A DNA stretch of 24,365 nt. It comes from Oxalobacter formigenes (GTDB lineage: Bacteria > Pseudomonadota > Gammaproteobacteria > Burkholderiales > Burkholderiaceae_D). A program made the translations under genes and the position numbers. Below, piece after piece: positions 1 to 6,567 of the stretch. The stretch spans positions 1-24,365 of the forward strand of contig JAHYZB010000055.1 in assembly GCA_019424645.1 (NCBI GenBank), written 5' to 3'. Under the pieces are notes generated by a model, which did no database searches, had not been told where the DNA came from, and worked only from the letters and a program-made list of their open reading frames with translations. Each line of letters begins with the position of its first letter. The first letter of the stretch is position 1.

Positions 1-660
1 AGTTACTGGAGCAACTGGAATACGGAAGAAAGCCGGAACAAGCCTCTCGAAATCGTCACTGACGGGGTCAAGAAAGGCGCCAGCGATGCGCAAATCCTGT
101 TCCTTTCAGGTTCGGTTGTCGTCGGGAAAACCTTGTACGACCTTTTCGGGGGCGATCCGACATCTCTTCAGAAAACACAGAAATTGCTTGATGACTGCCA
201 GCTTGAAGCACAAAAAAGAAAACCGCTTGAACTGAAAGAGATCTATGTGGAAGGCGATCCTGAAAAGACCATGCAAAACGTGACCCGATATATGTATCAG
301 GAACTGGGAAACCAGCTGCTCAAGGTACCGGCATATTTCTTTCTGGGAAAACTGGAGTCGATTGCCCAGTTGACAGGTGTTTCAACCTCAGTCATGACCG
401 CACAGCTTCATGCCGATTTTCGCAAGGAAACGGGGGAAAGCCATATCGGAGAATCGGTGATGTACGCTGTGCCGCTTGGCCTGCTGAGCGGGATGCTTTG
501 GCCAATCAGGGATGCGATCAAATTCAAGGGACCCAAGGAAGCGATGGACTATGCAGCATCGATGGTTTCCAGTGTCGCTGTGCATAAGGTTCAGGATGTC
601 AGCAAGGATATGGCTGTTAATAAATATCACAATGATGAAATGAAGAAAAAACGTCGTTAA
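1..660 (+). CDS. 3' end of an unrecognised protein (5' truncated by the window)
   Basis: The reading frame is open from base 1 to the TAA at 658-660, so this is the C-terminal 219 residues of a longer protein. The TTG at 133 is an internal codon, not a credible start, since the frame runs on upstream. I do not recognise the family. The visible part is mixed alpha-helical, with one hydrophobic stretch near the C-terminus (around VPLGLLSGMLWPI) and a very basic tail ending KKKRR. The next gene is a secreted Sel1-repeat protein 46 bases downstream on the same strand. That arrangement recalls effector/immunity pairs, but nothing in this fragment proves a toxin. No terminator is obvious between the two genes. 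Confidence 0.75.
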   Translation, partial: SYWSNWNTEESRNKPLEIVTDGVKKGASDAQILFLSGSVVVGKTLYDLFGGDPTSLQKTQKLLDDCQLEAQKRKPLELKEIYVEGDPEKTMQNVTRYMYQELGNQLLKVPAYFFLGKLESIAQLTGVSTSVMTAQLHADFRKETGESHIGESVMYAVPLGLLSGMLWPIRDAIKFKGPKEAMDYAASMVSSVAVHKVQDVSKDMAVNKYHNDEMKKKRR

Positions 661-706
661 AACACTCTTTTTTTTGGCTTGACGTCAAAGGATAAGGCTG
701 GAGATA

Positions 707-1615
707 ATGAAACAGCCTTATCCATATTTGTTCTTCAAAATGAAATTTCTTTCAAAAATATTCTTTTTTTATTTTTTACTAGGTATAAACAGCAGTGTTT
801 TTGCAGATAATGCAAAAACAGGGATAAGTTTGTTCGAGTCAGGGAAATATGAGCAAGCGATGACATATTTCCTGAAACCGGATGCTCAGAGAAATGCAGA
901 AGTACTTAATCATATTGGTTATATGTATGACAATGGATTAGGTGTTGGACAAAATCCAAAACTGGCTAATCAATGGTATAGAAAAGCATCAGAAAAAGGA
1001 TTTCCTGCTGCTGATTTCAATATTGGATTAAGTTTTGAATCAGGATCAGGTGTTAAAAAAGATATCAACGAAGCCATAAAATGGTATCTCAGGGCAGCAG
1101 AACAGGGATATCCAGATGCAGAATCCAAAATGGGTTATCTGACCGTAACCGGGAAAGGCGTCAAACAGGATTTCAAACAGGCCATGCAATGGTACCGGCG
1201 TGCCATTGAACATGGCAGTGTTCATGCCATTTCAGAGCTTGGTGTCATGTATGCGGAAGGGCATGGCGTCAAAAAGGACAAGACCCATGCCGTCCAGTAT
1301 TACATCATGGGTGCCGAAAAGGGAAACGTCAGGGCACAGTTTTTGCTGGCGGAAGCCTACCGCTACGGCCGGGGCATCAAAAATGACGACGCTCGCTCGC
1401 TTTACTGGTATAACAAGGCGGCGGAAAACGGGAGTGCCGATGCCTACGATGCGTTAGGCAGTGTGTATGCCAACGAACAGCTGGGCCAGAAAAAGGACAG
1501 GAAAAAGGCGGGAGAAATGGTGGAAAAGGCCATTGAAATCCGCAAGCAGAATGGGGAGGGCGATCCCGATGCCAGACGCCACCTGAGGTTTTTCGGGGTG
1601 AAGCTGGATGATTAG
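707..1615 (+). CDS. Secreted Sel1-repeat (TPR-like) protein
   Basis: The 302-residue product has an N-terminal hydrophobic signal segment (about residues 12-34, cleavage likely after VFA before DNAKTG) and then about six Sel1-like repeats with the usual A-x-x-W-Y-x-x-A-A-E-x-G pattern. Sel1 repeats form alpha-solenoids for protein-protein contacts, so a periplasmic binding or scaffold role is likely. The ATG at 707 has purine-rich GGAG/AAGG sequence in front. The ATG at 740 would leave a more typical signal peptide and is an alternative. The first half is AT-rich and the second half GC-rich, with the change near 1135. The TAG at 1613-1615 is followed in the same frame by more Sel1 sequence. 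Sel1 proteins serve as immunity or regulatory proteins in some systems; the role here is unknown. Confidence 0.88.
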   Translation: MKQPYPYLFFKMKFLSKIFFFYFLLGINSSVFADNAKTGISLFESGKYEQAMTYFLKPDAQRNAEVLNHIGYMYDNGLGVGQNPKLANQWYRKASEKGFPAADFNIGLSFESGSGVKKDINEAIKWYLRAAEQGYPDAESKMGYLTVTGKGVKQDFKQAMQWYRRAIEHGSVHAISELGVMYAEGHGVKKDKTHAVQYYIMGAEKGNVRAQFLLAEAYRYGRGIKNDDARSLYWYNKAAENGSADAYDALGSVYANEQLGQKKDRKKAGEMVEKAIEIRKQNGEGDPDARRHLRFFGVKLDD

Positions 1616-1858
1616 CTTGCTCAAAAAGGAGAAGCCAAAGCGCAAAGTCTGTTGGGAACATCTTATGAATTCGGGACTGGCATCACCAAAGATAACGAAA
1701 AAGCCCTCTACTGGTACAAGGAAGCCGCCAGAAATGGCAATATCAATGCCATGAAAGAACCGGGTTCCATCTATGCCAAAGGTCGGCTCGGCCTCAAACC
1801 AGACCCGAAGGAAGCACAACGATGGAATGACATGGCTGAAAAAGCCGAAAAAAAGTGA
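1616..1858 (+). pseudogene. Orphan Sel1-repeat fragment, in frame behind the preceding stop
   Basis: Directly after the TAG of the Sel1 gene, the same frame continues for 80 codons without interruption to TGA at 1856-1858. It begins LAQKGEAKAQSLLGTSYEFG and carries one clear repeat (ALYWYKEAARNGN) plus the start of another. It has its own C-terminal tail ending KAEKK. There is no start codon with a Shine-Dalgarno site at its beginning. The only in-frame candidate near the front, TTG at 1652, lies inside a repeat. Both the upstream protein and this fragment have a C-terminal tail, so this is best read as the 3' end of a lost tandem paralogue rather than one gene broken by a nonsense mutation. 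Readthrough of the TAG cannot be excluded. Confidence 0.7.
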
Positions 1859-1893
1859 TTCTTCTTTAAAACGCGTCGACTCGCTCGAGAAGA

Positions 1894-2496
1894 TCACTCA
1901 TACTGTTCCAGCACGATATTCAACCTCTCCTTCAGAAAATCCCCGAAATCGCATTTGAAGCGCACATGCTTTCTCTTCAGGTTGGCAAACAGGCGGGAAA
2001 GCGTTTCCTCATTGATTTTGAAAGGCAGTTTGCCCTTTTTGTAATGCTCGAAGCACGATACCTTGAACAGGGGCAGGTAAACAGCCGAACACATCGGCTC
2101 GGTAAAATGATGGTGTTCCTCGCAGACCTTCTGCCATTTGAACATGGATTTCCTGTCCATGTGCAGCGCAAGGAAATCCTCGAAATTCATTCTTGAAAAC
2201 ATGAAGTCCGGTATCACCGGCGGCTTGTTGTCGTACAGCCTTTTCTGGCTGTTTATATAAATGTCCTTGTCCACCCAGATCACGATCTCGGCGTTTTTCA
2301 TCTGCCGCCGGATATCGCGGTACCGGTTCACCGCCGCCTTGTAAGCTCCCGTACCGATGACCTGCCCCGAAAACGCGAGCGGGATATGATTGGCTCTGAA
2401 AAAACGGTTCAGCTCCTGCAAATACACATATTCGGACGAGCCTTCACAGATGACGACGACCGTTTCGACTAATGGGTGGCGTTTGGGTTTAATCAT
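1894..2496 (-). CDS. rloB: RloB-like protein (partner of the adjacent RloA-type ATPase)
   Basis: The 200-residue product has the RloB layout: an N-terminal strand followed by CEGSSEYVYLQEL (residues 17-29), an acidic VIWVDKDIY motif (72-80), and NFEDFLALH (104-112). The CEGxxE and DxD elements resemble the acidic metal-binding motifs of TOPRIM-like nucleases, which is the usual interpretation of RloB. The start codon overlaps the stop of the upstream ATPase gene (ATGA, plus-strand 2493-2496), so the two are translationally coupled. RloA/RloB pairs were first seen inside type I restriction loci, and similar ATPase/RloB pairs include the AbiL-type phage-abortive systems. A defence role is therefore the leading inference. 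The 3' end converges on the orphan Sel1 fragment 35 bases away. Confidence 0.8.
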   Translation of the reverse strand: MIKPKRHPLVETVVVICEGSSEYVYLQELNRFFRANHIPLAFSGQVIGTGAYKAAVNRYRDIRRQMKNAEIVIWVDKDIYINSQKRLYDNKPPVIPDFMFSRMNFEDFLALHMDRKSMFKWQKVCEEHHHFTEPMCSAVYLPLFKVSCFEHYKKGKLPFKINEETLSRLFANLKRKHVRFKCDFGDFLKERLNIVLEQYE

Positions 2497-3812
2497 ATGT
2501 AAGGGAACGGAATGCCTGAAAAACTGCCTGTCAGATATTGTTTTCTGAAATTCTCGATATTGCCGACACCCTTGAAGTCTGAAATCCGGGAAATGGCAGA
2601 TCCCTTTTCCAGCGTCTTGCTGATGATGCCCACTTCGGAAACCCGAAGCAGATTCGCATCGAGAATGTCCGTATTGTGAACCGTGAAGATGAGCTGCGCA
2701 CCCTTTTCGTTGTAGCGCCTGTCCTTGAAAAGACGTACCAGTTCGATCAGCAAAAGCGGATGCAGGGACCTGTCCAGTTCGTCGATTGCGACGACGCCAC
2801 CAGACTCCAGCGCTGCCAGAAAAACGCCCAGCAAACCGGCGACGATCTGTGTTCCGGAAGACTCTTCTGTACGGAAATCGAACTCGACTTCTTTCCCCTC
2901 GACGTCTTCATGATAGGAACGGATACGATCCTTGTTCAGGATAATGTTCTCGCCCTCTTTCTCGAAACTCGTCAGGCGTTTCAGGAAATCCGGTTCCACG
3001 TCTACATACGTCCGCTCGTGCGGGTCGCGTTCGAGCCGTTTTCGGCGGCGGTCAAGCTCCATTCGGCAGATGTGGATATCAAGGCTTTCCAGCAATTCGG
3101 TAACCTTGGCGAAAGCTGTCTTCAAGGGATCGGGATCATCCATTTTCTCCAGCACCGCCGCCAGCCGGTCGACTCCCCGTGAAAGATGAATCCCGTTTTC
3201 ACTGAAGACGGCGACATCTTCATGGAGATACCGGTATACCGACGTTACCAGCGGATTCAGTCCAGGATAACGCGATCCGATCACTGAGAGAAACGTCCTT
3301 GTCTGTTTTTTCTGCGGTGTGCTGCACTCGACGCGAAAAATCTCGTCCAGCCGCTGCGCCGGATACGATGCCGTTGCCACAGTACCGAAAACGCACCGCC
3401 CGCGATTGATCGAGAAAAGCAGCGTTTCATCCGCTTTCAGGGTTTCCTGAAGCACTTCGTCACGGTCGTATTCGAGCAAATAGACGAATTCCTTGCCTCC
3501 GATGACGAAACCCGCCTCGAAAATCGTCGACAGGTGTCCGGGATGCAGTTTGTCCGGCTGGTATTTACCGCCGATATCGGAAATGGCGCAGTCCCTGAAC
3601 ACGCCCATCGCCATCAGGACATTGGATTTTCCCGAAGCATTGGAACCGTACAGGGCAAGCGCCGGAATCAGCCGTTCCCCTTTTTTCGGTTCGGCAAAAA
3701 AAACGATATCCGATTCCTTGAAACCCGGAGGCGCTTTTTTTTCGGCGAAAGCAAAATTCACCTTCATATCGAGAATGGAGCGGAAATTGTGAATCCTGAA
3801 AAAAGAGAACAC
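2493..3812 (-). CDS. rloA: RloA-type AAA/ABC-like ATPase
   Basis: The 439-residue protein has the OLD/RecF-like ATPase architecture. The Walker A motif GSNASGKS is at residues 56-63, an ABC-signature-like EESSGTQ at 316-322, and Walker B VVAIDELD at 340-347. The switch histidine VHN is at 378-380. A long, variable, partly coiled middle region (about 200-310) separates the two halves. It has no nuclease domain of its own; the RloB-like product encoded immediately downstream is the likely effector. The start is GTG at 3812, chosen because AAAGGAG lies 7 bases upstream. A TATACT hexamer on the minus strand (3870-3875) could be a -10 box, but I see no good -35 with it. Predicted role: cytosolic sensor/ATPase of an antiphage or restriction-associated pair (inference from family). 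Confidence 0.85.
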   Translation of the reverse strand: MFSFFRIHNFRSILDMKVNFAFAEKKAPPGFKESDIVFFAEPKKGERLIPALALYGSNASGKSNVLMAMGVFRDCAISDIGGKYQPDKLHPGHLSTIFEAGFVIGGKEFVYLLEYDRDEVLQETLKADETLLFSINRGRCVFGTVATASYPAQRLDEIFRVECSTPQKKQTRTFLSVIGSRYPGLNPLVTSVYRYLHEDVAVFSENGIHLSRGVDRLAAVLEKMDDPDPLKTAFAKVTELLESLDIHICRMELDRRRKRLERDPHERTYVDVEPDFLKRLTSFEKEGENIILNKDRIRSYHEDVEGKEVEFDFRTEESSGTQIVAGLLGVFLAALESGGVVAIDELDRSLHPLLLIELVRLFKDRRYNEKGAQLIFTVHNTDILDANLLRVSEVGIISKTLEKGSAISRISDFKGVGNIENFRKQYLTGSFSGIPFPYI

Positions 3813-4078
3813 GAAACACTCCTTTCAAAAGTCCGGGCAAAAGAAAAAGACCTGTCAAATGATGGATTCAGTATACCGCATGGAAATCACGGACTGGTCA
3901 CAAAATCGATTTCCCTTGTGCCAAAACGTCTTTGAAAACAGCACTGACGCCACTTTTTGCGTTTTCCCCTCGGGCGTTAACATAAACAGCCACGACCATT
4001 CTTCAATAAAACGGAACAGTGAATCCCTTTTTACCTGCTTTGTCCGAATAATTCTATTCAATACAATGAATCGATCAT

Positions 4079-4210
4079 CCGGGGGTTAACGGATAGATTG
4101 CCGGGCAACGAAAGGGAGAGATGTTTTAATTTTGCTGTCCGATCCAGCCCCCGGAATGATTACTTTGCCCTTACCAGTGAAAAAGTCCCCGACCCTTCGG
4201 GGCTTTTTTA
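4079..4210 (+). ncRNA. Candidate structured small RNA with intrinsic terminator
   Basis: Reading by eye, three nested helices can form. The outer stem is CCGGGGG (4079-4085) with CCCCCGG (4148-4154), seven GC pairs. The middle stem is CGGATAG (4090-4096) with CTGTCCG (4135-4141), seven pairs including one G-U. The apical stem is TTGC (4098-4101) with GCAA (4105-4108). A purine-rich loop CGAAAGGGAGAG (4109-4120) stays unpaired and could act as a seed or an anti-Shine-Dalgarno target. An intrinsic terminator follows at 4181-4210. No protein gene lies before or after on this strand for more than 2 kb, so a standalone small RNA fits better than a riboswitch. I do not recognise a known family. No convincing promoter was found, and the opposite strand folds as well. 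Confidence 0.42.
4181..4210 (+). terminator. Intrinsic terminator with no coding gene upstream
   Basis: CCCCG (4187-4191) pairs with CGGGG (4198-4202). The stem extends through flanking A and T bases and is followed by TTTTTTATTTT on the plus strand. Read on the minus strand it also gives a T-run (TTTTTC), so it may work both ways. It closes the candidate RNA at 4079. Confidence 0.65.
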
Positions 4211-4470
4211 TTTTCCGGCAAAATACAGACGCCATGAGTCATATCTCTGGCAAACGGTTTCCGGAAAAAACCGCATATCGAAAGTGCGCCGGTAAAAATT
4301 TCACAAGTCTTTTGCAAGAACACTGCCCGGGATTTTTATAACTGCAAGCAACGGGAATTCGACAGCGCACAATCCAGAAATATGAAAGCCTGAACCGAAA
4401 AATAATACTTCAATAAAATTGAAGAAAATGTCCTATTTTGCGTTGTTTATTAGATTAATAATTTCCAGTA

Positions 4471-4577
4471 ATATACGCTCAATGGTTAGCGAATGAGTCA
4501 CTCCAGAAGAACGGAATGACCCGTATGTAAGCCATCTACTCTCTTTAAAAGCTCCCTTCACGGGAGCTTTATTTTTT
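4471..4577 (+). ncRNA. Second candidate structured small RNA ending in a strong terminator
   Basis: ATATACG (4471-4477) pairs with CGTATGT (4522-4528), seven pairs with one G-U. It encloses a hairpin formed by GTCACTCC (4497-4504) and GGAATGAC (4513-4520), seven pairs with one C-A mismatch and an eight-base loop. A perfect terminator hairpin closes the segment at 4548-4577. A TAATAAT element (4456-4462) sits where a -10 box would place the transcript start close to 4468, but the matching -35 is poor. The segment has no open frame with a start and Shine-Dalgarno site. It is not obviously similar in sequence to the candidate RNA at 4079. The RNA identity is an inference from structure and terminator only. 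Confidence 0.38.
4548..4577 (+). terminator. Strong intrinsic terminator
   Basis: AAAGCTCCC (4548-4556) and GGGAGCTTT (4562-4570) form a perfect nine-pair stem with a five-base loop, followed by ATTTTTTAT. On the minus strand the T-run is shorter (TTTT). The hairpin may therefore also stop the minus-strand transcript of the small gene ending at 4619. Confidence 0.8.
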
Positions 4578-4618
4578 ATGTTCTTCAAGCAAAAGACGCC
4601 ATATTTTCCGAAACGGGT

Positions 4619-4876
4619 TTATCCGAGGCGGAAACCCTTTTCACTGTAACAGTTCGCCGCTTTCAGTTTTTCGACCATTTCGTCCGGGAGATGCACTTCT
4701 TCCGATTCGACGTTCATCAGCAATTTGCCGAAACCGTCGCCTGTATTCAGTACTTCGAAAAACAGGGTATGGTCTTTCGTATAAAAACCCAGTGCTTCTT
4801 CCGGCACGGGAATGCCCATGTCTTCAAGCACTTTTTTCTGTATAAACTTGTCGCCCAGCTGATCCGGTTTACTCAT
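4619..4876 (-). CDS. Small hypothetical protein downstream of tam
   Basis: The predicted product is an 85-residue soluble, acidic protein starting MSKPDQLGDK. The ATG at 4876 was chosen because AGGA lies 8 bases upstream. The frame stays open further upstream, but that extension would overlap tam and reads like unselected sequence. I do not recognise the family. The composition (many Glu, Lys and hydrophobic residues, a single Cys near the end) suggests a small folded cytosolic protein. It lies 67 bases after the tam stop on the same strand, so it is probably cotranscribed with tam and terminated at the bidirectional hairpin at 4548-4577. No function can be given. Confidence 0.75.
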   Translation of the reverse strand: MSKPDQLGDKFIQKKVLEDMGIPVPEEALGFYTKDHTLFFEVLNTGDGFGKLLMNVESEEVHLPDEMVEKLKAANCYSEKGFRLG

Positions 4877-4943
4877 AACAGTCGTCCTGTAAAAAATAAC
4901 GGCCAATTGAAAAGCGCCTATTGTACTGGGAAGATCCGGCTTG

Positions 4944-5720
4944 TCAGCGCATCGCCACGAAAAAAAACCGTGGAAACGGCAAAAGCACATTCCCGTCTTG
5001 CCTTTCAGGATAAGCCTCACGAAGTTTTTGGAGATATTGCCCGAGAAAATCCTGCTTTTCCGGTTCGTTTAGCGGTTCCAGAAAAGGCCGCAATCCTGTT
5101 GATTTCAGCCATTCGACAATCGATTCCGCCCCCGGCATCACGTGAAAATAAACCGTTTTCCACATATCGACACGCATGCATCCCGCCCGCGTGAGCAAAT
5201 CATAATATTTGTCGGCTGACAGCAGACGTGTCCGGATGGCTGACGTGTCGCCGATTTTCCCTTTCCAGACTTCCGCTGTCGCCACTTCACGCATCAGGGC
5301 ATGCGAAGGTTCGTCCAGATTGTCAGGCATTTGAACCGCCAGTACGCCATTCCCGGCAAGTTGGCCGACGAGACGGGGGATCAACTTTTCATGACCGGGA
5401 ACCCATTGCAAAGAGGCATTCGCAAAAATGACGTCACACGGTGAGTCAGCCTGCCAGCTGGCAATATTGGCTTGCAGGAACTGGCACGATGGCAAGTTGC
5501 TCCGGGCTTTTTCCAGCATGGCAAACGAGGAATCCACCCCAACGACCGTTGAATCAGGCCAGCGCCTTGCCAGCAGTGCCGTACTGTTTCCCGGACCACA
5601 CCCCAGATCGGCCACTACGGATGGGTTGGAAATATCAATACGGGAAAGCAGTTCAATGGCCGGACGTGTCCTTTCCGCCTCGAACCGCAAATAGAGTTCA
5701 GGATTCCAGTCTTTTTCCAT
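4944..5720 (-). CDS. tam: Trans-aconitate 2-methyltransferase
   Basis: The 258-residue protein matches Tam in length (about 252 in E. coli) and layout. It is a class I SAM-dependent methyltransferase with the SAM-binding loop DLGCGPGNS at residues 38-46. An acidic strand end (GVDSS) follows about 20 residues later, and then the Tam-typical ANASLQWVPGHEKLIPRL segment. It should methylate trans-aconitate, an aconitase inhibitor formed spontaneously from cis-aconitate, using S-adenosylmethionine in the cytosol. The ATG at 5720 has GGCGGA in front. A promoter-like TTGTCA/TTTTAT pair lies just upstream. The small unknown gene at 4619 follows in the same direction. The name rests on sequence recognition; substrate preference cannot be read from the sequence. 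Confidence 0.9.
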   Translation of the reverse strand: MEKDWNPELYLRFEAERTRPAIELLSRIDISNPSVVADLGCGPGNSTALLARRWPDSTVVGVDSSFAMLEKARSNLPSCQFLQANIASWQADSPCDVIFANASLQWVPGHEKLIPRLVGQLAGNGVLAVQMPDNLDEPSHALMREVATAEVWKGKIGDTSAIRTRLLSADKYYDLLTRAGCMRVDMWKTVYFHVMPGAESIVEWLKSTGLRPFLEPLNEPEKQDFLGQYLQKLREAYPERQDGNVLLPFPRFFFVAMR

Positions 5721-5734
5721 ATTTTTCCGCCCTG

Positions 5735-5762
5735 ATAAAATCTGATGACATATTCATGACAA
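5735..5762 (-). promoter_or_regulatory. Probable tam promoter
   Basis: On the minus strand TTGTCA (5757-5762) and TTTTAT (5735-5740) are separated by 16 bases. The pair lies directly between the terminator hairpin at 5782-5805 and the tam start codon. Confidence 0.45.
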
Positions 5763-5781
5763 TAACGGTCACAAAACCGGA

Positions 5782-5805
5782 AAAAGCCGTCAGTTGACGG
5801 CTTTT
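5782..5805 (-). terminator. Intrinsic terminator after the hypothetical gene at 5844
   Basis: AAAAGCCGTCA (5782-5792) and TGACGGCTTTT (5795-5805) are perfectly complementary. On the minus strand the stem runs into TTTTT, 38 bases after the upstream gene's stop. The symmetric A/T flanks mean it could also act on the plus strand. Confidence 0.75.
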
Positions 5806-5843
5806 GTCATTCCCGGCAAAAGTTATCCACCGGGCAAGAAGAA

Positions 5844-6326
5844 TCAGTCCGTCAGGAATTTTTCCGCTTGTATCCCCAAAAATTCGACCCGGTAAAAATC
5901 CGCCCCGCCAGCTTTTTCCGGTTGCGTTTTTTTCACGGCGCAAACCCTGAAGTCGTAGCCGTCATATGGAATGTCGATGTAGGCCTGCCAGATTTCCCCC
6001 GAATTTTCCGGCTGTTTTTCAAAACCGGCTTTATTCAGACTGTCCAGAATTTCCTTGCCGAAAACGGCGCAAAGTTCATCCGCATTGTCGAAAACACAAT
6101 TTTCATAAGCGATATCGTCTTTTTCAAGATCGAGACTTTCCTCGTCTCCCGTCAGAGAGAAACACATTGAAATTTCGAGAGTCGGCAGGCCTCCGTGAAT
6201 GTCCATATTGCTCTTGGCAATGTCGATATAAGCCTGTATGGTCGAATCGTTCACTCTGCCGGAAAAATTATCTTTTACAAACGCTTCAATCGTTTTTTTT
6301 CCTTTTTCGCTGATCATTCTTTGCAT
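5844..6326 (-). CDS. Hypothetical cytosolic protein
   Basis: The frame is open from about 6461 to the stop at 5844. I place the start at ATG 6326 (160 residues, MQRMISEKGKK), where GGGA lies 8 bases upstream. ATG codons at 6335, 6362 and 6317 are alternatives. The residues upstream of that point, including a Cys-rich stretch, look non-coding. The product is acidic and without signal peptide or membrane segment. I see no motif that identifies the family. It ends in a clear intrinsic terminator, so it is probably transcribed alone. The DnaA-box-like cluster at 6494-6528 lies upstream of it. Confidence 0.65.
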   Translation of the reverse strand: MQRMISEKGKKTIEAFVKDNFSGRVNDSTIQAYIDIAKSNMDIHGGLPTLEISMCFSLTGDEESLDLEKDDIAYENCVFDNADELCAVFGKEILDSLNKAGFEKQPENSGEIWQAYIDIPYDGYDFRVCAVKKTQPEKAGGADFYRVEFLGIQAEKFLTD

Positions 6327-6493
6327 AGTCAACATCCCGTTTACTGACGTCTGATTTTTCATCCAAAGCCATCTCTTTAGCATGGTCTTTTTTATTTCGC
6401 AAGCTGAAAGAACAGAAAACAATCGGATTCTTTCGTCCGCGCAAAAACAAGGCACGCCCAACTTGTTACAGGCGGAATATCGCCTTTTGGCAC

Positions 6494-6528
6494 TTATTCA
6501 CCAACTTATCCACAGGAAATGGGGATAA
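6494..6528. promoter_or_regulatory. Cluster of three DnaA-box-like sequences
   Basis: TTATTCACC (6494-6502), TTATCCACA (6506-6514, a perfect match to TTATNCACA) and TTATCCCCA read on the minus strand (6520-6528) lie within 35 bases. The first and third differ from the consensus at one position each. A fourth near match, TTATCCACC, is at 5823-5831. The cluster sits between the hypothetical gene at 5844 and the CigR-like pseudogene. Confidence 0.4.
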
Positions 6529-6567
6529 GATTGTTTGGTAAATTTGCGACACTCATCAAAAAAGAAT

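Larger units (their letters stand above)
3813..4618. other. Gene-free stretch holding two candidate structured RNAs
   Basis: No open frame here has a credible start, Shine-Dalgarno site or recognisable product. The left part (3813-4078) carries the upstream region of the RloA gene and nothing else I can name. Two stem-rich segments, each with a terminator, lie at 4079-4210 and 4471-4577 and are listed separately. Between them (4211-4470) the only clear structure is the inverted repeat CTTCAAT/ATTGAAG at 4408-4424. It could be a small operator just ahead of the second segment. Confidence 0.6.

Noticed and set aside
1613..1615. TAG as a recoded sense codon (pyrrolysine or programmed readthrough).
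   Set aside because: No recoding genes or structural element seen, and both halves have their own C-terminal tail, so a truncated paralogue explains it better.
1871..1889. MluI, SalI and XhoI sites in a row, looking like a cloning polylinker or assembly contamination.
   Set aside because: Only 19 bases, no vector sequence on either side, and it sits in an ordinary gap between convergent genes. Coincidence is more likely.
3855..4061. Small open frame upstream of the RloA gene.
   Set aside because: No Shine-Dalgarno site, no recognisable product, and overlapping open frames on the opposite strand are equally good.
6494..6528. DnaA boxes as a chromosomal or plasmid replication origin.
   Set aside because: No dnaA, dnaN, rep or par genes nearby and no long AT-rich unwinding element; only a small box cluster is supported.
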